NCBI RefSeq assembly: GCF_035987325.1
Contig: NZ_CP108488.1
Coordinates: 1,054,001-1,118,000 of the forward strand
Direction: 5' to 3'
Length of the DNA stretch: 64,000 nucleotides
Origin: Streptomyces sp. NBC_01244
GTDB lineage: Bacteria > Actinomycetota > Actinomycetes > Streptomycetales > Streptomycetaceae
Numbering within the stretch: position 1 is the first letter of the stretch; each line of letters starts with the position of its first letter. The position numbers and the translations under genes are program-made. Below the pieces are notes generated by a model. It searched no databases, had not been told where the DNA came from, and was given only the letters and a program-made list of their open reading frames with translations. Below are positions 16,157-24,834 of the stretch, piece after piece.

Positions 16157-17061
16157 AGCGGCGGCACCTCATTCGGGTAGCGAGAAATAAGCGGCAGCTC
16201 TCACAGCTACCGGATGCGCTGATTTTGGCGACAAGCCGTCGCCCCCGAGGCCAGGCATCTCGAGAATACGCCCGCTTACCCCTCCAAAGCTCACACTTCA
16301 CGCGCACCGACAGGAATATCGACCAGAAGGACCACGCACCAGATCCAGATGCAAGGACCTTGTGCCCAAGCACTCCAGACCAAAGACCCCCAGAAGCACC
16401 CCTCCCCTTCTCCCACTCAGGCTCCACCAGCGGATTCGCTCGAAAGTGCCCCGCAGGCCCCCGACGCGCCATGACCATAGGCGGCCCACGACTCAACGAG
16501 TACCCAGCCCCTCCGAGAGCAGAGAAGCCCGCCTCGGATCAGACACGACCATCAGGTGCGCCCGCCAAAGGCACTCCGCCCAACGGCCGCGCCTCCCCCA
16601 ATCGACCGAAGAGTCAAACCGGGAACGCACCCCGCCCCCTCGACTCCGCGCTCCTGCCTTCAGGGTCAAGATCACCCCCTTGTGACCAATGACACCTCGC
16701 TGCAAGTTCACACCCCAGAACGATCCCACCGGGGCACACGGTGCGTTTGAGAGCGAATCGGACACGGAAATCGGCAACTGATTTCCGATCTGGGAATCGG
16801 CAACAAATTGCCGACTTTCAGCTCGCTAGACCCGCTCCGCCCCACAACGCCGGGGCCACCCCCTCGCGAAGTGACCCCATCCCCCTTCCAGCGAGGGCAA
16901 GTTGCAAGGGCGAGGCGGCAGCACCCGCGACGAGGCACGAAGCAACTAGCGCCCGAAATAGGACTCTTTGTCATAGATTGACGAGGCTGGTCAGTCGGGT
17001 TTAAATCCCTCCGACCGACCATTTCAAGATCCGCTCACAACTGGCTGCTGCAGGGGGAATC
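16157..17061. other. Non-coding region with possible replication origin
   Basis: About 0.9 kb with no frame of credible codon use on either strand. It contains the hairpin pair at 16766-16814 and a further imperfect 10-bp inverted repeat at about 16990-17021 around an AT-rich GTTTAAAT loop. It lies directly upstream of the replication genes at 17460-19578, which is where an origin would be expected. Confidence 0.4.
16766..16814. repeat. Iteron-like hairpin pair
   Basis: Two adjacent stem-loops share the repeat AATCGGCAAC. The first is GGAAATC/GATTTCC (16766-16772 and 16780-16786). The second is TCGGCAA/TTGCCGA (16797-16803 and 16808-16814). The 50 bp are AT-richer than the surroundings. The arrangement resembles initiator or regulator binding sites; the role is inferred. 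Confidence 0.5.
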
Positions 17062-17184
17062 ATGATCACGAGCTTCACTCGCATCGTCTCGGCGATCGCC
17101 ACACCAATTGCGTCACTCCGCAGGTCCACAGTGAGCGTCAATGCTGGCACCCCGATCACGTCTGATCGGTATTTCGTTAGCTAA
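17062..17184 (+). CDS. Possible 40-aa peptide
   Basis: A short frame from ATG 17062 to TAA 17182, preceded by a good ribosome binding site (CAGGGGGAAT). The peptide begins MITSFTRIVSAIATPIASL, an amphipathic to hydrophobic helix, and ends polar. It resembles a small membrane-active or leader peptide. No family is recognised, and it could be chance apart from the ribosome binding site. Confidence 0.35.
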   Translation: MITSFTRIVSAIATPIASLRRSTVSVNAGTPITSDRYFVS

Positions 17185-17459
17185 GTCTGGATCTTGTCGC
17201 GGCATCCGCATATGTTCGTCGTCACCCGAGGGGCATACCCGCAGAAGGCGAGAGACGACGAGCTGGAGGCAGGCAGCGAGACAGCGGGAGCGAAACCGGA
17301 CCAGAAACAGAGTCGGCGCCTGGGAGAGCGAACTCCCAGACGCCGCACACCGAATGGACCTCTAACCCTTGCCCGGGCGGGAGATCCATCAATCACCACC
17401 ACACCGGCCCTTCTGACGGGGCACACCGGTGTGGGGCTTACCTCACCGGAGAGTCTTGC

Positions 17460-17780
17460 ATGACCAGCGCCCTGCGCAAAAGGCCACTGAATCCGGCCTG
17501 CGCCGAGACACCAACCCTCCGAGCCCGCGCATTGGCGCAGAGGCTCGCCATCATGCTGCCGCAAGTCGCCTCCTTGCAGATCCGGCTTCAGGACGGCCGG
17601 ACGGCATGGCCCCACCTCGACGTGAGGGCGACCGGCTCCGATGGCCGATCGGTGCGGATCAGTCGTACTCAGGCGCACGTCGCCGCCCGCCGGATCATCC
17701 GCACCTACCCTGCAGCCAGCTGGGCGGAACGTCGCACCTTTGATCTGCGGTCCGCCGCCCTCGACAGCGGCGATGTCTGA
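17460..17780 (+). CDS. Hypothetical protein at the head of the replication operon
   Basis: A 106-aa basic protein (many Arg) with GGAGAG upstream of ATG 17460. Its middle reads like a small beta-rich fold (LQIRLQDGRTAWPHLDVRAT). Its TGA overlaps the ATG of the DnaD-like gene by one base, so it is translationally linked to replication functions. No family is recognised. Confidence 0.65.
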   Translation: MTSALRKRPLNPACAETPTLRARALAQRLAIMLPQVASLQIRLQDGRTAWPHLDVRATGSDGRSVRISRTQAHVAARRIIRTYPAASWAERRTFDLRSAALDSGDV

Positions 17781-18844
17781 TGGCACGTATCCGCACGATC
17801 AAGCCTGAGGCCTTCGAGTCGGAAGACCTGGCCTCGGTCGACGTCACTGCCATGGTCACCTTCTTCGGCCTGCTCACCCAGGCTGACGACCACGGTCGGT
17901 TCCGTGACCACCCCGCGATCATCGCCGGACGGCTCTGGGCTCTCCGCGCCGACCACACCCCGGCAGACGTAGCCAGGGACCTCGACCAGCTGGCCGGCGC
18001 TGGTCTCATCTGCCGCTACACCGGGTGCGACGGTGGCGCTTACCTGCACTTCGTGACCTGGGAGAAGCACCAGAAGATCGACCGCGCCTCAGCGTCGCGG
18101 CGACCGCGGTGCCCCGTACACCAGGCTCACAACAGGTGCAGCGAGTGCGACGGAGCGTCCTGCCCGGTCTCCTCGGCTCCGGCCCGGACGACGGCTCCGA
18201 CCACTCCGGCCGAGCTCTGCGGCGGCGACCGGTCGCAGGATTCGGCGAATACTCGACGAGTCCTCGATCGCACCATTTCGTCAGATTCGGTGCCGTCCAT
18301 GGCCCCCACGGCCTCCTCCCCTGGCAGCAGGACCGCCGTGGAGGCGGCTCCCCCGGCCCTCCGCCAGGCTGTCCCCGAGGATCCTGAGGAAGTCGCAGGT
18401 CAGACGGTTCTCGATGAGGCCTCGACGCATCTGCGCGAGGGCTCGGCGTCTGGATCTAGGATCCTGGATCCTGGATCTTTCCCTAAGGGGGGCGATGCCT
18501 CCGCGCCGGAGTCCCCACTCGGATCGGTATCGGCAAAGGACCTGGTGGCCGAGTACGTGTCGGCCTGCTCGCAACCGGTGCCGCAGACGGTGCGCGGTCT
18601 CATCGGCCGCCACGCCAAGGGGCTGCTGGAAGAAGGTTTCGATCCTGCGGTCATCCGCACCGCCCTGGAGCGGCTGCGCATCAAGGGCCTGCACGCCAGC
18701 GTCCTGCCGAGCCTGGTCAACGAGGCACTGAACGCCTCTCCCCCGGCGTCCGCCTCCGGCGCGGGGCTCTGGGCCAGCGCCCGGCCCGCGTATCAGCCCT
18801 GGCAGAACCCCACTGACAGCTCCGTCTACGAGGAGTCCCTGTGA
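17780..18844 (+). CDS. DnaD/phage replisome-organiser-like replication protein
   Basis: A 354-aa protein. The N-terminal segment MARIRTIKPEAFESEDLA and the following TFFGLLTQADDHGRFRDHP match the winged-helix domain of phage and element replication initiators that melt or organise the origin. The middle is a Ser/Pro/Thr-rich linker. Residues about 250-320 (QTVRGLIGRHAKGLLEEGF) resemble a DnaD-type helicase-loading domain. It overlaps the loader gene by GTGA. It is therefore the likely initiator for the element's own replication, with the origin possibly at 16.7 kb. Confidence 0.75.
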   Translation: MARIRTIKPEAFESEDLASVDVTAMVTFFGLLTQADDHGRFRDHPAIIAGRLWALRADHTPADVARDLDQLAGAGLICRYTGCDGGAYLHFVTWEKHQKIDRASASRRPRCPVHQAHNRCSECDGASCPVSSAPARTTAPTTPAELCGGDRSQDSANTRRVLDRTISSDSVPSMAPTASSPGSRTAVEAAPPALRQAVPEDPEEVAGQTVLDEASTHLREGSASGSRILDPGSFPKGGDASAPESPLGSVSAKDLVAEYVSACSQPVPQTVRGLIGRHAKGLLEEGFDPAVIRTALERLRIKGLHASVLPSLVNEALNASPPASASGAGLWASARPAYQPWQNPTDSSVYEESL

Positions 18845-19578
18845 CCCGACGCTTCGACACCTCCGGACCGCACAAGCTGGGCACGGCCGCCGTGGTCCGC
18901 CGCTGGCCGGCACGCTTCGCAGAGCTGGGGATCGACCCGGACCGACCGCTGGCTGACACACCCGCTGGCATCCCGGCGCTTGAGGCCGCCCAACAGCGCA
19001 TCCCCTCGCGCTACCAGAAGGCGACGATCACGGACCCGCGTGTCCGCCAGTGGGTGGACGACGTCGTCGCGAACGCCACCGCCCCCACGACGGGAGGACG
19101 GCGGGAGGTCTCGACCGGCCCCTCGCTGCTGCTGCTCGGCGCGACCGGGGTCGGCAAGACGTACGAGGCCTTCGGGGCGCTCCGGGCGCTGATCGCCACG
19201 GGGACCGTGGTGCGGTGGGAGTCCATCACCGCTGCCGACCTCTACGCCGAAATGCGCCCCAGCGCGGGTGTCGACCCGGAGTGGATGATGCGGCGCCTCG
19301 TGCGGATCCCCGTACTGCACCTGGACGACCTGGGCGCGGCGACGACCACCCGGTGGACCGAGGAGCTGACGTACCGGCTCATCAACTGGCGCTACAACCG
19401 CGAGTTGCCGACGCTGATCACCAGCAACCTCGCCCCGGTCCGTTCCGCCACGATGCCAGCGGAGCAGCCGGTCCTGCGTGAGCAGATCGGTGACCGGGTC
19501 GCCTCGCGCCTCGCGGGGATGTGCCAGCAGATCGCCATGTCCGGGCCGGACCGCCGCCGGACACGAGCCTCGGCCTGA
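18841..19578 (+). CDS. DnaC-like helicase loader ATPase
   Basis: A 245-aa AAA+ ATPase of the DnaC/IstB type. Walker A is GATGVGKT at 100-107, Walker B VLHLDDLG at 158-165, and a sensor-like TLITSNL at 191-197. In phage and plasmid systems such proteins load the replicative helicase at an origin opened by the initiator. The GTG start overlaps the stop of the DnaD-like gene, and the pair forms a minimal replication module. Confidence 0.85.
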   Translation: MTRRFDTSGPHKLGTAAVVRRWPARFAELGIDPDRPLADTPAGIPALEAAQQRIPSRYQKATITDPRVRQWVDDVVANATAPTTGGRREVSTGPSLLLLGATGVGKTYEAFGALRALIATGTVVRWESITAADLYAEMRPSAGVDPEWMMRRLVRIPVLHLDDLGAATTTRWTEELTYRLINWRYNRELPTLITSNLAPVRSATMPAEQPVLREQIGDRVASRLAGMCQQIAMSGPDRRRTRASA

Positions 19579-19716
19579 CCAACTTCCCTACCAGCGCGGC
19601 GTCTAAGTCCGCGCCCCTGCCCGCCCTCACCGCCTGGACCCGCCACGCCGCGCTGCACCGTCGCAGCGCGCGCCGTGGTGACCGTGTGCCGGCCGTGAAG
19701 CACCACGGAGAGCACC

Positions 19717-20337
19717 TTGCGATACATCACCACCCACGAGAACCCCATCGTCGGCATGCTCGGGATCACCGATCGCAGCTGGACCGAGCGAGGCTCCTGC
19801 TACGGCATGGACCCCGCCGAAGCGGACGAGGTCTTCTTCCCCACGGCCACCAACAGCAAGAGCACCGAGGAAGCCCGGGCGATCTGCAAGAGCTGCCCGG
19901 TCGTGCAGCAATGCTTCGACGGCGCCATGGACAGCGACGCCCGGAAGGGATTCCGAGCCGGACTCACGGAGAAGGACCGGCGCCCCTTCCACAACAAGGT
20001 CGCCAAGCGTCTGGACTACAACCGCGTACACGCCGTCTTCCGGGGCCGCGATGTCGCCCTGTCGATCCCCGAACGCAACGCTGTGGTCCGCCAGGCCTAC
20101 CTCCGCGAGTGGAGCGTCGAACGTCTGGCGATGCTGCTGCAGAGCGATTTCGACTACACCCGCAAGCTGATGCGTGAGCAGGCCAAGGAGGTATCGGCGC
20201 GCGACCACCAGTGGCTCCAGCAGATGTCCGCCACGCGTGAGGCCGGCGGACCAGCGAAGGCCTCGTCCGTGGCCGTCACAGACGCCGCAGCTTCCTGCGA
20301 CTCGGAAACTCGCACGGCCTATGGGGAAGCCGCGTGA
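19717..20337 (+). CDS. WhiB-family iron-sulfur regulator
   Basis: A 206-aa protein with the four cluster cysteines of Wbl proteins: C28, C57, C60 and C66 (ERGSCYG; ICKSCPVVQQC). In this family they hold a [4Fe-4S] cluster and the protein works with sigma factor HrdB or as an NO/redox sensor. The usual G(V/I)WGG turn is replaced by KGFRAGL. The C-terminal half, after residue 85, is longer than in most chromosomal members. The start is TTG 19717 with GGAGAG upstream. Plasmid- and phage-borne Wbl proteins are common in actinobacteria; its targets are unknown. Confidence 0.85.
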   Translation: MRYITTHENPIVGMLGITDRSWTERGSCYGMDPAEADEVFFPTATNSKSTEEARAICKSCPVVQQCFDGAMDSDARKGFRAGLTEKDRRPFHNKVAKRLDYNRVHAVFRGRDVALSIPERNAVVRQAYLREWSVERLAMLLQSDFDYTRKLMREQAKEVSARDHQWLQQMSATREAGGPAKASSVAVTDAAASCDSETRTAYGEAA

Positions 20338-21494
20338 TGGACTCCCCCGCGCATGCCGCCGCCCCCATCGGCTTCTGGGACCGCCTCGCCATCATCACCC
20401 TCGGCACGGCCGGCTGCGCGCTGTCGTACGACGCGCTCCAGCAGATGGCCGTGGCCATCCACGTTCGCGGATTTCTGACCTACCTGTTTCCGCTGGTGGT
20501 CGACGGATTCATTGCCTACGGCGTACGGGCCCTGCTGGTGCTCGCCGAAGCCCCCCTGCGTGCACGGCTTTACGTGTGGACGCTCTTCGGTACGGCCACC
20601 GCATCCAGCATCTGGGCGAACGCACTTCACGCGGTGCGCCTCAACCAGCAGGCACCCAGTCCCAGCGGCCTGCGCCTGGGCGACACCGTGGTGGCGATCC
20701 TGTCCACGCTCGCCCCCCTCGCGCTCGCCGGCGCGGTCCACCTCTACATCCTCATCACGCGGCACCACCCCACGGACCAGACGCGGACCAACCCTGCGGA
20801 CCAGCAACCTACTTCGCTGGTCCGGTCCGACACACCCGTCGCCCGGTCCGCCGGCGCAGAGGAGGGCGCCACCGGACCAGACCACCCGCGCGCGAGCAAC
20901 GTTCAGGCGGACCAAGAGCTGGCGGACCACACCGCGCACCCCGATGCGCGCAACGGGGCCGGCGGCCAGACCGTCGTCCGCGAGGCGGACCAAGCCCTGC
21001 TCAGCGCGGTGAGCAGCGGCATCCCAGCAGCGGACCACCGGCCGCACTCGGGGGAAGACTTCGTCTCCAGCGAGCCCGAACACGACCGTTACGCCAAAGC
21101 CGCAGGTGGTGTCGCGGACCAAGACCTCTCACACCCCGTCGAGGAGGGCGGACCAGACCGGGCAGCGGACCACGTTGATGATGCGGAACCTGTGCCGGAG
21201 CCTCCGGGCCCCGGACCAGAACCAGCCTCAGACCATCACGGCGGCCGGAGGGTCGAAGACTCGGTGGACCAGACCATCGGCCCCTTCCCGGATCCGATCC
21301 CCCTGGAAGTGCTCGTCCCGATCGCGCGCGATGCGGCTCTGGCAGGCGGCCGAATGACCCGCAGAGTGATCGGACCGTACCTACGCGACCAGCGCCTCAC
21401 GATCAGCAACGAGCGGTTCCGGGAGCTGCAAGAGGTCCTCTACGAGGACCCCGCGCTGGAGCATCTGCCTCGACCGAAACGGCGAACCCGCTGA
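20334..21494 (+). CDS. DUF2637 membrane protein (Spd-like)
   Basis: A 386-aa protein with about four transmembrane segments in residues 15-145 (e.g. GFLTYLFPLVVDGFIAYGV), matching DUF2637 proteins of actinobacterial plasmids and integrative elements. It has a long disordered Asp/Pro-rich tail with recurring 'ADQ/PDH' motifs and a basic C-terminal helix (RMTRRVIGPYLRDQRL). The GTG/ATG start overlaps the WhiB stop. Members are linked to plasmid spread within mycelium, but no mechanism is established. Confidence 0.75.
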   Translation: MMDSPAHAAAPIGFWDRLAIITLGTAGCALSYDALQQMAVAIHVRGFLTYLFPLVVDGFIAYGVRALLVLAEAPLRARLYVWTLFGTATASSIWANALHAVRLNQQAPSPSGLRLGDTVVAILSTLAPLALAGAVHLYILITRHHPTDQTRTNPADQQPTSLVRSDTPVARSAGAEEGATGPDHPRASNVQADQELADHTAHPDARNGAGGQTVVREADQALLSAVSSGIPAADHRPHSGEDFVSSEPEHDRYAKAAGGVADQDLSHPVEEGGPDRAADHVDDAEPVPEPPGPGPEPASDHHGGRRVEDSVDQTIGPFPDPIPLEVLVPIARDAALAGGRMTRRVIGPYLRDQRLTISNERFRELQEVLYEDPALEHLPRPKRRTR

Positions 21495-21593
21495 CGCGCG
21501 GACAACGCGCGTCTTGACCAGTCGGCAACACATCGCAGAGCGGGGCGGCCCGGAGACAGCTCCGACGCCCCGCTCCCTTCCCAAGGAGTCCTC

Positions 21594-21839
21594 GTGTCCT
21601 CATCGACCACCAGCCAGCCCTCGCAGTCGGCGAACACCGGCGCCGTCGCCTCCGCTTGGGCTGATGTACTCGTGCGCCGCGGGCACTTGCACGCTGCCCT
21701 GCCCGTGCCCACCGGTCAATGGCTGGTCCAGGAGGGGCCGAAGTCACCAGTGCTGGTGCTGCCTGGCCCCGAAGACCTGCTGGACCTCGCGGCCCAGGTC
21801 CAGCGCGATGAGAACGCAGTCCGGGGCGTCAGCCGATGA
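21594..21839 (+). CDS. Small hypothetical protein upstream of mobC
   Basis: An 81-aa protein with GTG start and AAGGAG upstream. GQWLVQEGPKSPVLVLPGPE suggests a small beta-hairpin domain. It overlaps the MobC start by ATGA, so it belongs to the mobilisation operon. No family is recognised. Confidence 0.65.
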   Translation: MSSSTTSQPSQSANTGAVASAWADVLVRRGHLHAALPVPTGQWLVQEGPKSPVLVLPGPEDLLDLAAQVQRDENAVRGVSR

Positions 21840-22477
21840 CCGACCCGCTCTCGGATCCGATCCGCGAGCTCGACCAGGCGCACGTCAACTCGACCTCAGG
21901 GCGAGCAAGTTATCCCATTGGATACTCCACCGTCGGCGGAGTATCCAATGGAGCCGGCCCCCAGGGGAGCCGGGAGCCCTCCTGGCACCGGGGGGCGCCA
22001 GGAGGGTTGACTGCGACCGGGGGCGGATCGCAGTCGGAGGAGCAGCCGCACACCTGCCACGACAGCACGTGCGAGCACGTCGAACCCGTCCCCTCTCGTC
22101 CGCGCCGCCGCCGTCCGTACCAGCGCGGGCAGCGCCCGCATGTACGTAACGCCCGACTCAACGACGACGAACTCGCAGCGATCACCGCCGGCGCCCAGGC
22201 AGCTGGTCTGACCGTCGCCGGATTCATCGCTCACGCCGCACTCACCGCAGCACGAGACATACACAAGACAGCAGCAGAGATCGCCTCTGAACGTGAGGTG
22301 GTCGCGGAACTGTTCGCCGCCCGCCGGCACCTGGGCTACATCGGCAACAACATCAACCAGATCGCCCGCATCCTCAACTCCGGCGGTGACACCCCTCAGA
22401 CCGACGCCGCACTCGCCGCTGTCCACCGGGTCGCACGACGCCTGGAAGCCGCTACCCAACAGCTGATCGACCGCTAA
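21836..22477 (+). CDS. mobC: MobC-like relaxosome accessory protein
   Basis: A 213-aa protein. The first 80 residues are low-complexity and overlap two inverted repeats in the DNA. Residues about 100-210 match MobC: a ribbon-helix-helix (HVRNARLNDDELAAITAG, then LTVAGFIAHAALTAARD) followed by the characteristic LGYIGNNINQIARILNSGG. MobC binds and opens the origin of transfer so that the relaxase can nick it. It is 11 bp upstream of the relaxase gene. Confidence 0.88.
   Translation: MTDPLSDPIRELDQAHVNSTSGRASYPIGYSTVGGVSNGAGPQGSREPSWHRGAPGGLTATGGGSQSEEQPHTCHDSTCEHVEPVPSRPRRRRPYQRGQRPHVRNARLNDDELAAITAGAQAAGLTVAGFIAHAALTAARDIHKTAAEIASEREVVAELFAARRHLGYIGNNINQIARILNSGGDTPQTDAALAAVHRVARRLEAATQQLIDR
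21915..21951. repeat. Perfect inverted repeat inside mobC, oriT candidate
   Basis: Arms of 14 bp at 21915-21928 and 21938-21951 (CCATTGGATACTCC) are perfect and separated by 9 bp. The arms are unusually AT-rich for this GC-rich gene. Relaxases recognise such stem-loops next to the nick site. Confidence 0.6.
21977..22006. repeat. Second perfect inverted repeat inside mobC
   Basis: Arms of 10 bp at 21977-21986 and 21997-22006 (CCCTCCTGGC) with a 10-bp G-rich spacer, 25 bp after the first repeat. The pair forms a compact structured region 500 bp upstream of the relaxase gene. Confidence 0.55.
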
Positions 22478-22488
22478 GGCGCCTGCGC

Positions 22489-24207
22489 ATGATCCCCCGA
22501 GTCCACAAACGCGGAAGCCGCACGATCGGCCTGCTCCACTACCTCTACGGCCCCGGCACCCACGAGGAGCACACCGACCCCCACCTGGTCGCCGCCTGGG
22601 ACAGCCTCGCCCCGGACCCTGGCCGGGACATCGAGGCCACCCTGAAGGAGCTGCAGCAGCTGCTCGACCAGCCTGTGGACGCGCTTCCCGCTAGCCGGCG
22701 ACCGGACCAGCACGTGTGGCACCTGTCTGTCCGCGCCGCCCCGGAAGACCCGGTACTGACCGACGCACAGTGGGCGGACATCGCCCGTCGCATGGTCGCC
22801 GCGACCGGCATCGCCGCAGATGACGACCCCGCTGCATGCCGGTGGGCGGCCGTGCGCCACGCCGACGACCACATCCACATCATCGCCACGACCGTCCGCG
22901 AGGACGGCCGCAAGCCCCGCCTCCACAACGATGCCGCCCGCTCCCAGGCCGAGGCGCGCCTCATCGAAGCCGACTACGGCCTGCGCCGTCTCAACACCGG
23001 CGACAAGACCGCTGCTCAACGCCCCACCAGCGCCGAGCGGCACAAGGCGGAGCGCACCGGCCGGACCCGTACCGCGCGCGAGGAGCTCCGCGAGACCGTC
23101 CGCCGCGCGGTGGCCGGCGCCGCGAACGACGCCGAGTTCTTCGACCGCCTCGGCGCCTCCGGCCTCCTCGTCGTACGCCGCGTCGCACCCAGCGGCGATC
23201 TCCTCGGCTACAAGGTCGCCCTGCCCTCGGACCGGAACAAGGACGGCGAACCGATCTTCTACGCCGGCGCCAAGCTGGCTCCCGACCTCTCCCTCCCTCG
23301 AATTCGCCAGCGATACGAAGGGCAGGAGGCTCCCGACGAGACCGCGGTCGGCAGCCCGCAGCCGAGGCCGTCGCAGGCCCGTCGCTCGGCGACCGGTGCG
23401 GTGTGGACTGCACTGCTGGTCATCGGCCAGGACGACGACGGCGCGGCAGCCGCCCAGATCGCCGACGTCGGAGAAGTGCTCGACGCCCTGGCCAAGACCA
23501 GCGCCGCCCACACCCGGCGTGAACTCTCCGACGCCGCCTTCGCGTTCGAGCGGGCATCGCGCTCTCATATCCGTGCCGAACGGCAGCAGGACCGTGTCCT
23601 GCGTCAGGCAGCCCGCGACCTCGTACGGGGCGGTCCTGCCTTGGGGCGTGGCGAGGACGGCGCCGGCACGGCCATGGTCATCGACATGCTGTTCTTCCTC
23701 GTCATCACCGCCGCCGCCTGGCATGCGAAGAAGGGCCACGCCCAGCAGGCCGCGGCGGCGCAGCAGACAGCCGAGCACCTGCGTGCGGCGTACCGCAACG
23801 CCGCCGTGGCGCCGCTGAGCGTCCTGCGTGAACGGGGCCGCCAGCTGACCCTGCCTCTCCAGCGCAGATACAGCTCCGCCATGCGCGAGGCGGTCCCGGA
23901 TCTCGCACAGCGGGTGCTCGACGAGGCCGGGTGGCCGGCGCTGGCCGCAACGCTCGCCGAGGCCGAGGCCGCGGGCCATGACGTGGTCCCGCTACTGGCC
24001 GAGGCAGCCTCGCGCCGCGAGTTGGACACCGCGGAGTCGATGTCCGACGTGCTGGTGTGGCGCCTTCGCCGGTTGGCAGACCTGCCTGCCGCCGCTGGCA
24101 CGGACTCTCCCGCAAAGGGCACCAGGGCTAGCACCATCCGCTCGCGACAGAGCTCCGTCCCAGGTCAGGGCAGCCCTCGACAGGATCGTCCGGCGCCGGG
24201 CCGCTGA
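22489..24207 (+). CDS. MobA/VirD2-like relaxase
   Basis: A 572-aa relaxase that nicks oriT and pilots the DNA strand into the recipient. Residues 11-31 hold GLLHYLYGPGTHEEHTDPH with candidate nucleophiles Y18/Y20. The metal-binding three-histidine motif is H124-H128-H130 in RHADDHIHI. The C-terminal third is helical and charged, with a hydrophobic segment near residue 400 (MVIDMLFFLVITAAAW). It follows mobC by 11 bp. A shorter, degenerate relative lies at 59156. Confidence 0.9.
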   Translation: MIPRVHKRGSRTIGLLHYLYGPGTHEEHTDPHLVAAWDSLAPDPGRDIEATLKELQQLLDQPVDALPASRRPDQHVWHLSVRAAPEDPVLTDAQWADIARRMVAATGIAADDDPAACRWAAVRHADDHIHIIATTVREDGRKPRLHNDAARSQAEARLIEADYGLRRLNTGDKTAAQRPTSAERHKAERTGRTRTAREELRETVRRAVAGAANDAEFFDRLGASGLLVVRRVAPSGDLLGYKVALPSDRNKDGEPIFYAGAKLAPDLSLPRIRQRYEGQEAPDETAVGSPQPRPSQARRSATGAVWTALLVIGQDDDGAAAAQIADVGEVLDALAKTSAAHTRRELSDAAFAFERASRSHIRAERQQDRVLRQAARDLVRGGPALGRGEDGAGTAMVIDMLFFLVITAAAWHAKKGHAQQAAAAQQTAEHLRAAYRNAAVAPLSVLRERGRQLTLPLQRRYSSAMREAVPDLAQRVLDEAGWPALAATLAEAEAAGHDVVPLLAEAASRRELDTAESMSDVLVWRLRRLADLPAAAGTDSPAKGTRASTIRSRQSSVPGQGSPRQDRPAPGR

Positions 24208-24287
24208 TCGTTTCCTTAGTAGAAGTACGAACCGCTGCCGGGAGAGGATTCTCCCCTGCCACCACACACCAGGCCCGGGAGGCGCCC

Positions 24288-24749
24288 ATGTTCCGCCGGC
24301 ACAACCGACACCACGACCAGGCCAACGAGTTCCGTGCTGCCGCGGCAGAACTGATCGCGGCGGCTGAGGAGCCCACCCGGCCTGCCCCGGCGAGTACCGA
24401 GCCCAGCAACATGGAGCCCGAGGACGTAGAGCTTGAGATACCGGCGGAGCTCCACGTCCCGGCGGCCGGGGATCTGGCCGGGTCGATGATGCGCTACTGG
24501 GCGCCGTTGACCGTGGACGGGGTCGTGGTTTCCTGCGCGGAGTGCGGCGTGTACCGCGACTGGCTCGTACTGAACTCCGGCGGGCGGGTGTGGGTCCGCT
24601 GCCGCTCCGGACACGACACCCCCGTTCCCGGGCTGGACTCGGCCTGGTACGAGCGGACCGCCGGGCCGGTCGAGGGTCTCTACACCAGCAGGGAGGATGG
24701 CGAGGCCTCGTTCGGCTACGACGGAACCTTCGCGGGAGTGATCCTCTGA
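24288..24749 (+). CDS. Hypothetical protein with zinc-ribbon-like motif
   Basis: A 153-aa protein. The first 60 residues are acidic and helical. The second half contains CAECGVYRDWLVLNSGG followed by RCRSGHD, a C-x2-C ... C-x2-H pattern that could bind zinc. It follows the relaxase on the same strand by 80 bp. No family is recognised. Confidence 0.6.
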   Translation: MFRRHNRHHDQANEFRAAAAELIAAAEEPTRPAPASTEPSNMEPEDVELEIPAELHVPAAGDLAGSMMRYWAPLTVDGVVVSCAECGVYRDWLVLNSGGRVWVRCRSGHDTPVPGLDSAWYERTAGPVEGLYTSREDGEASFGYDGTFAGVIL

Positions 24750-24834
24750 TCACACACCAGGCGAGATGGATCTACCCCACCCGAGGTGATCGGGGTAGCG
24801 TACGGCCGCACACGAATTCTGGGGGGAATCACAT

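Noticed and set aside
16985..17022. GGGTTTAAATCCC followed by ...CGACCGACCA, considered as the 3' end of a tRNA
   Set aside because: A five-base T-stem cannot be formed (two mismatches), the loop lacks the invariant C, and the upstream sequence does not fold as a cloverleaf. It is better described as an imperfect inverted repeat.
22474..23979. A 501-codon open frame antisense to the relaxase
   Set aside because: It is the complement of a strongly biased coding frame (Gly/Val/Ala-rich shadow); the sense frame contains the relaxase motifs.
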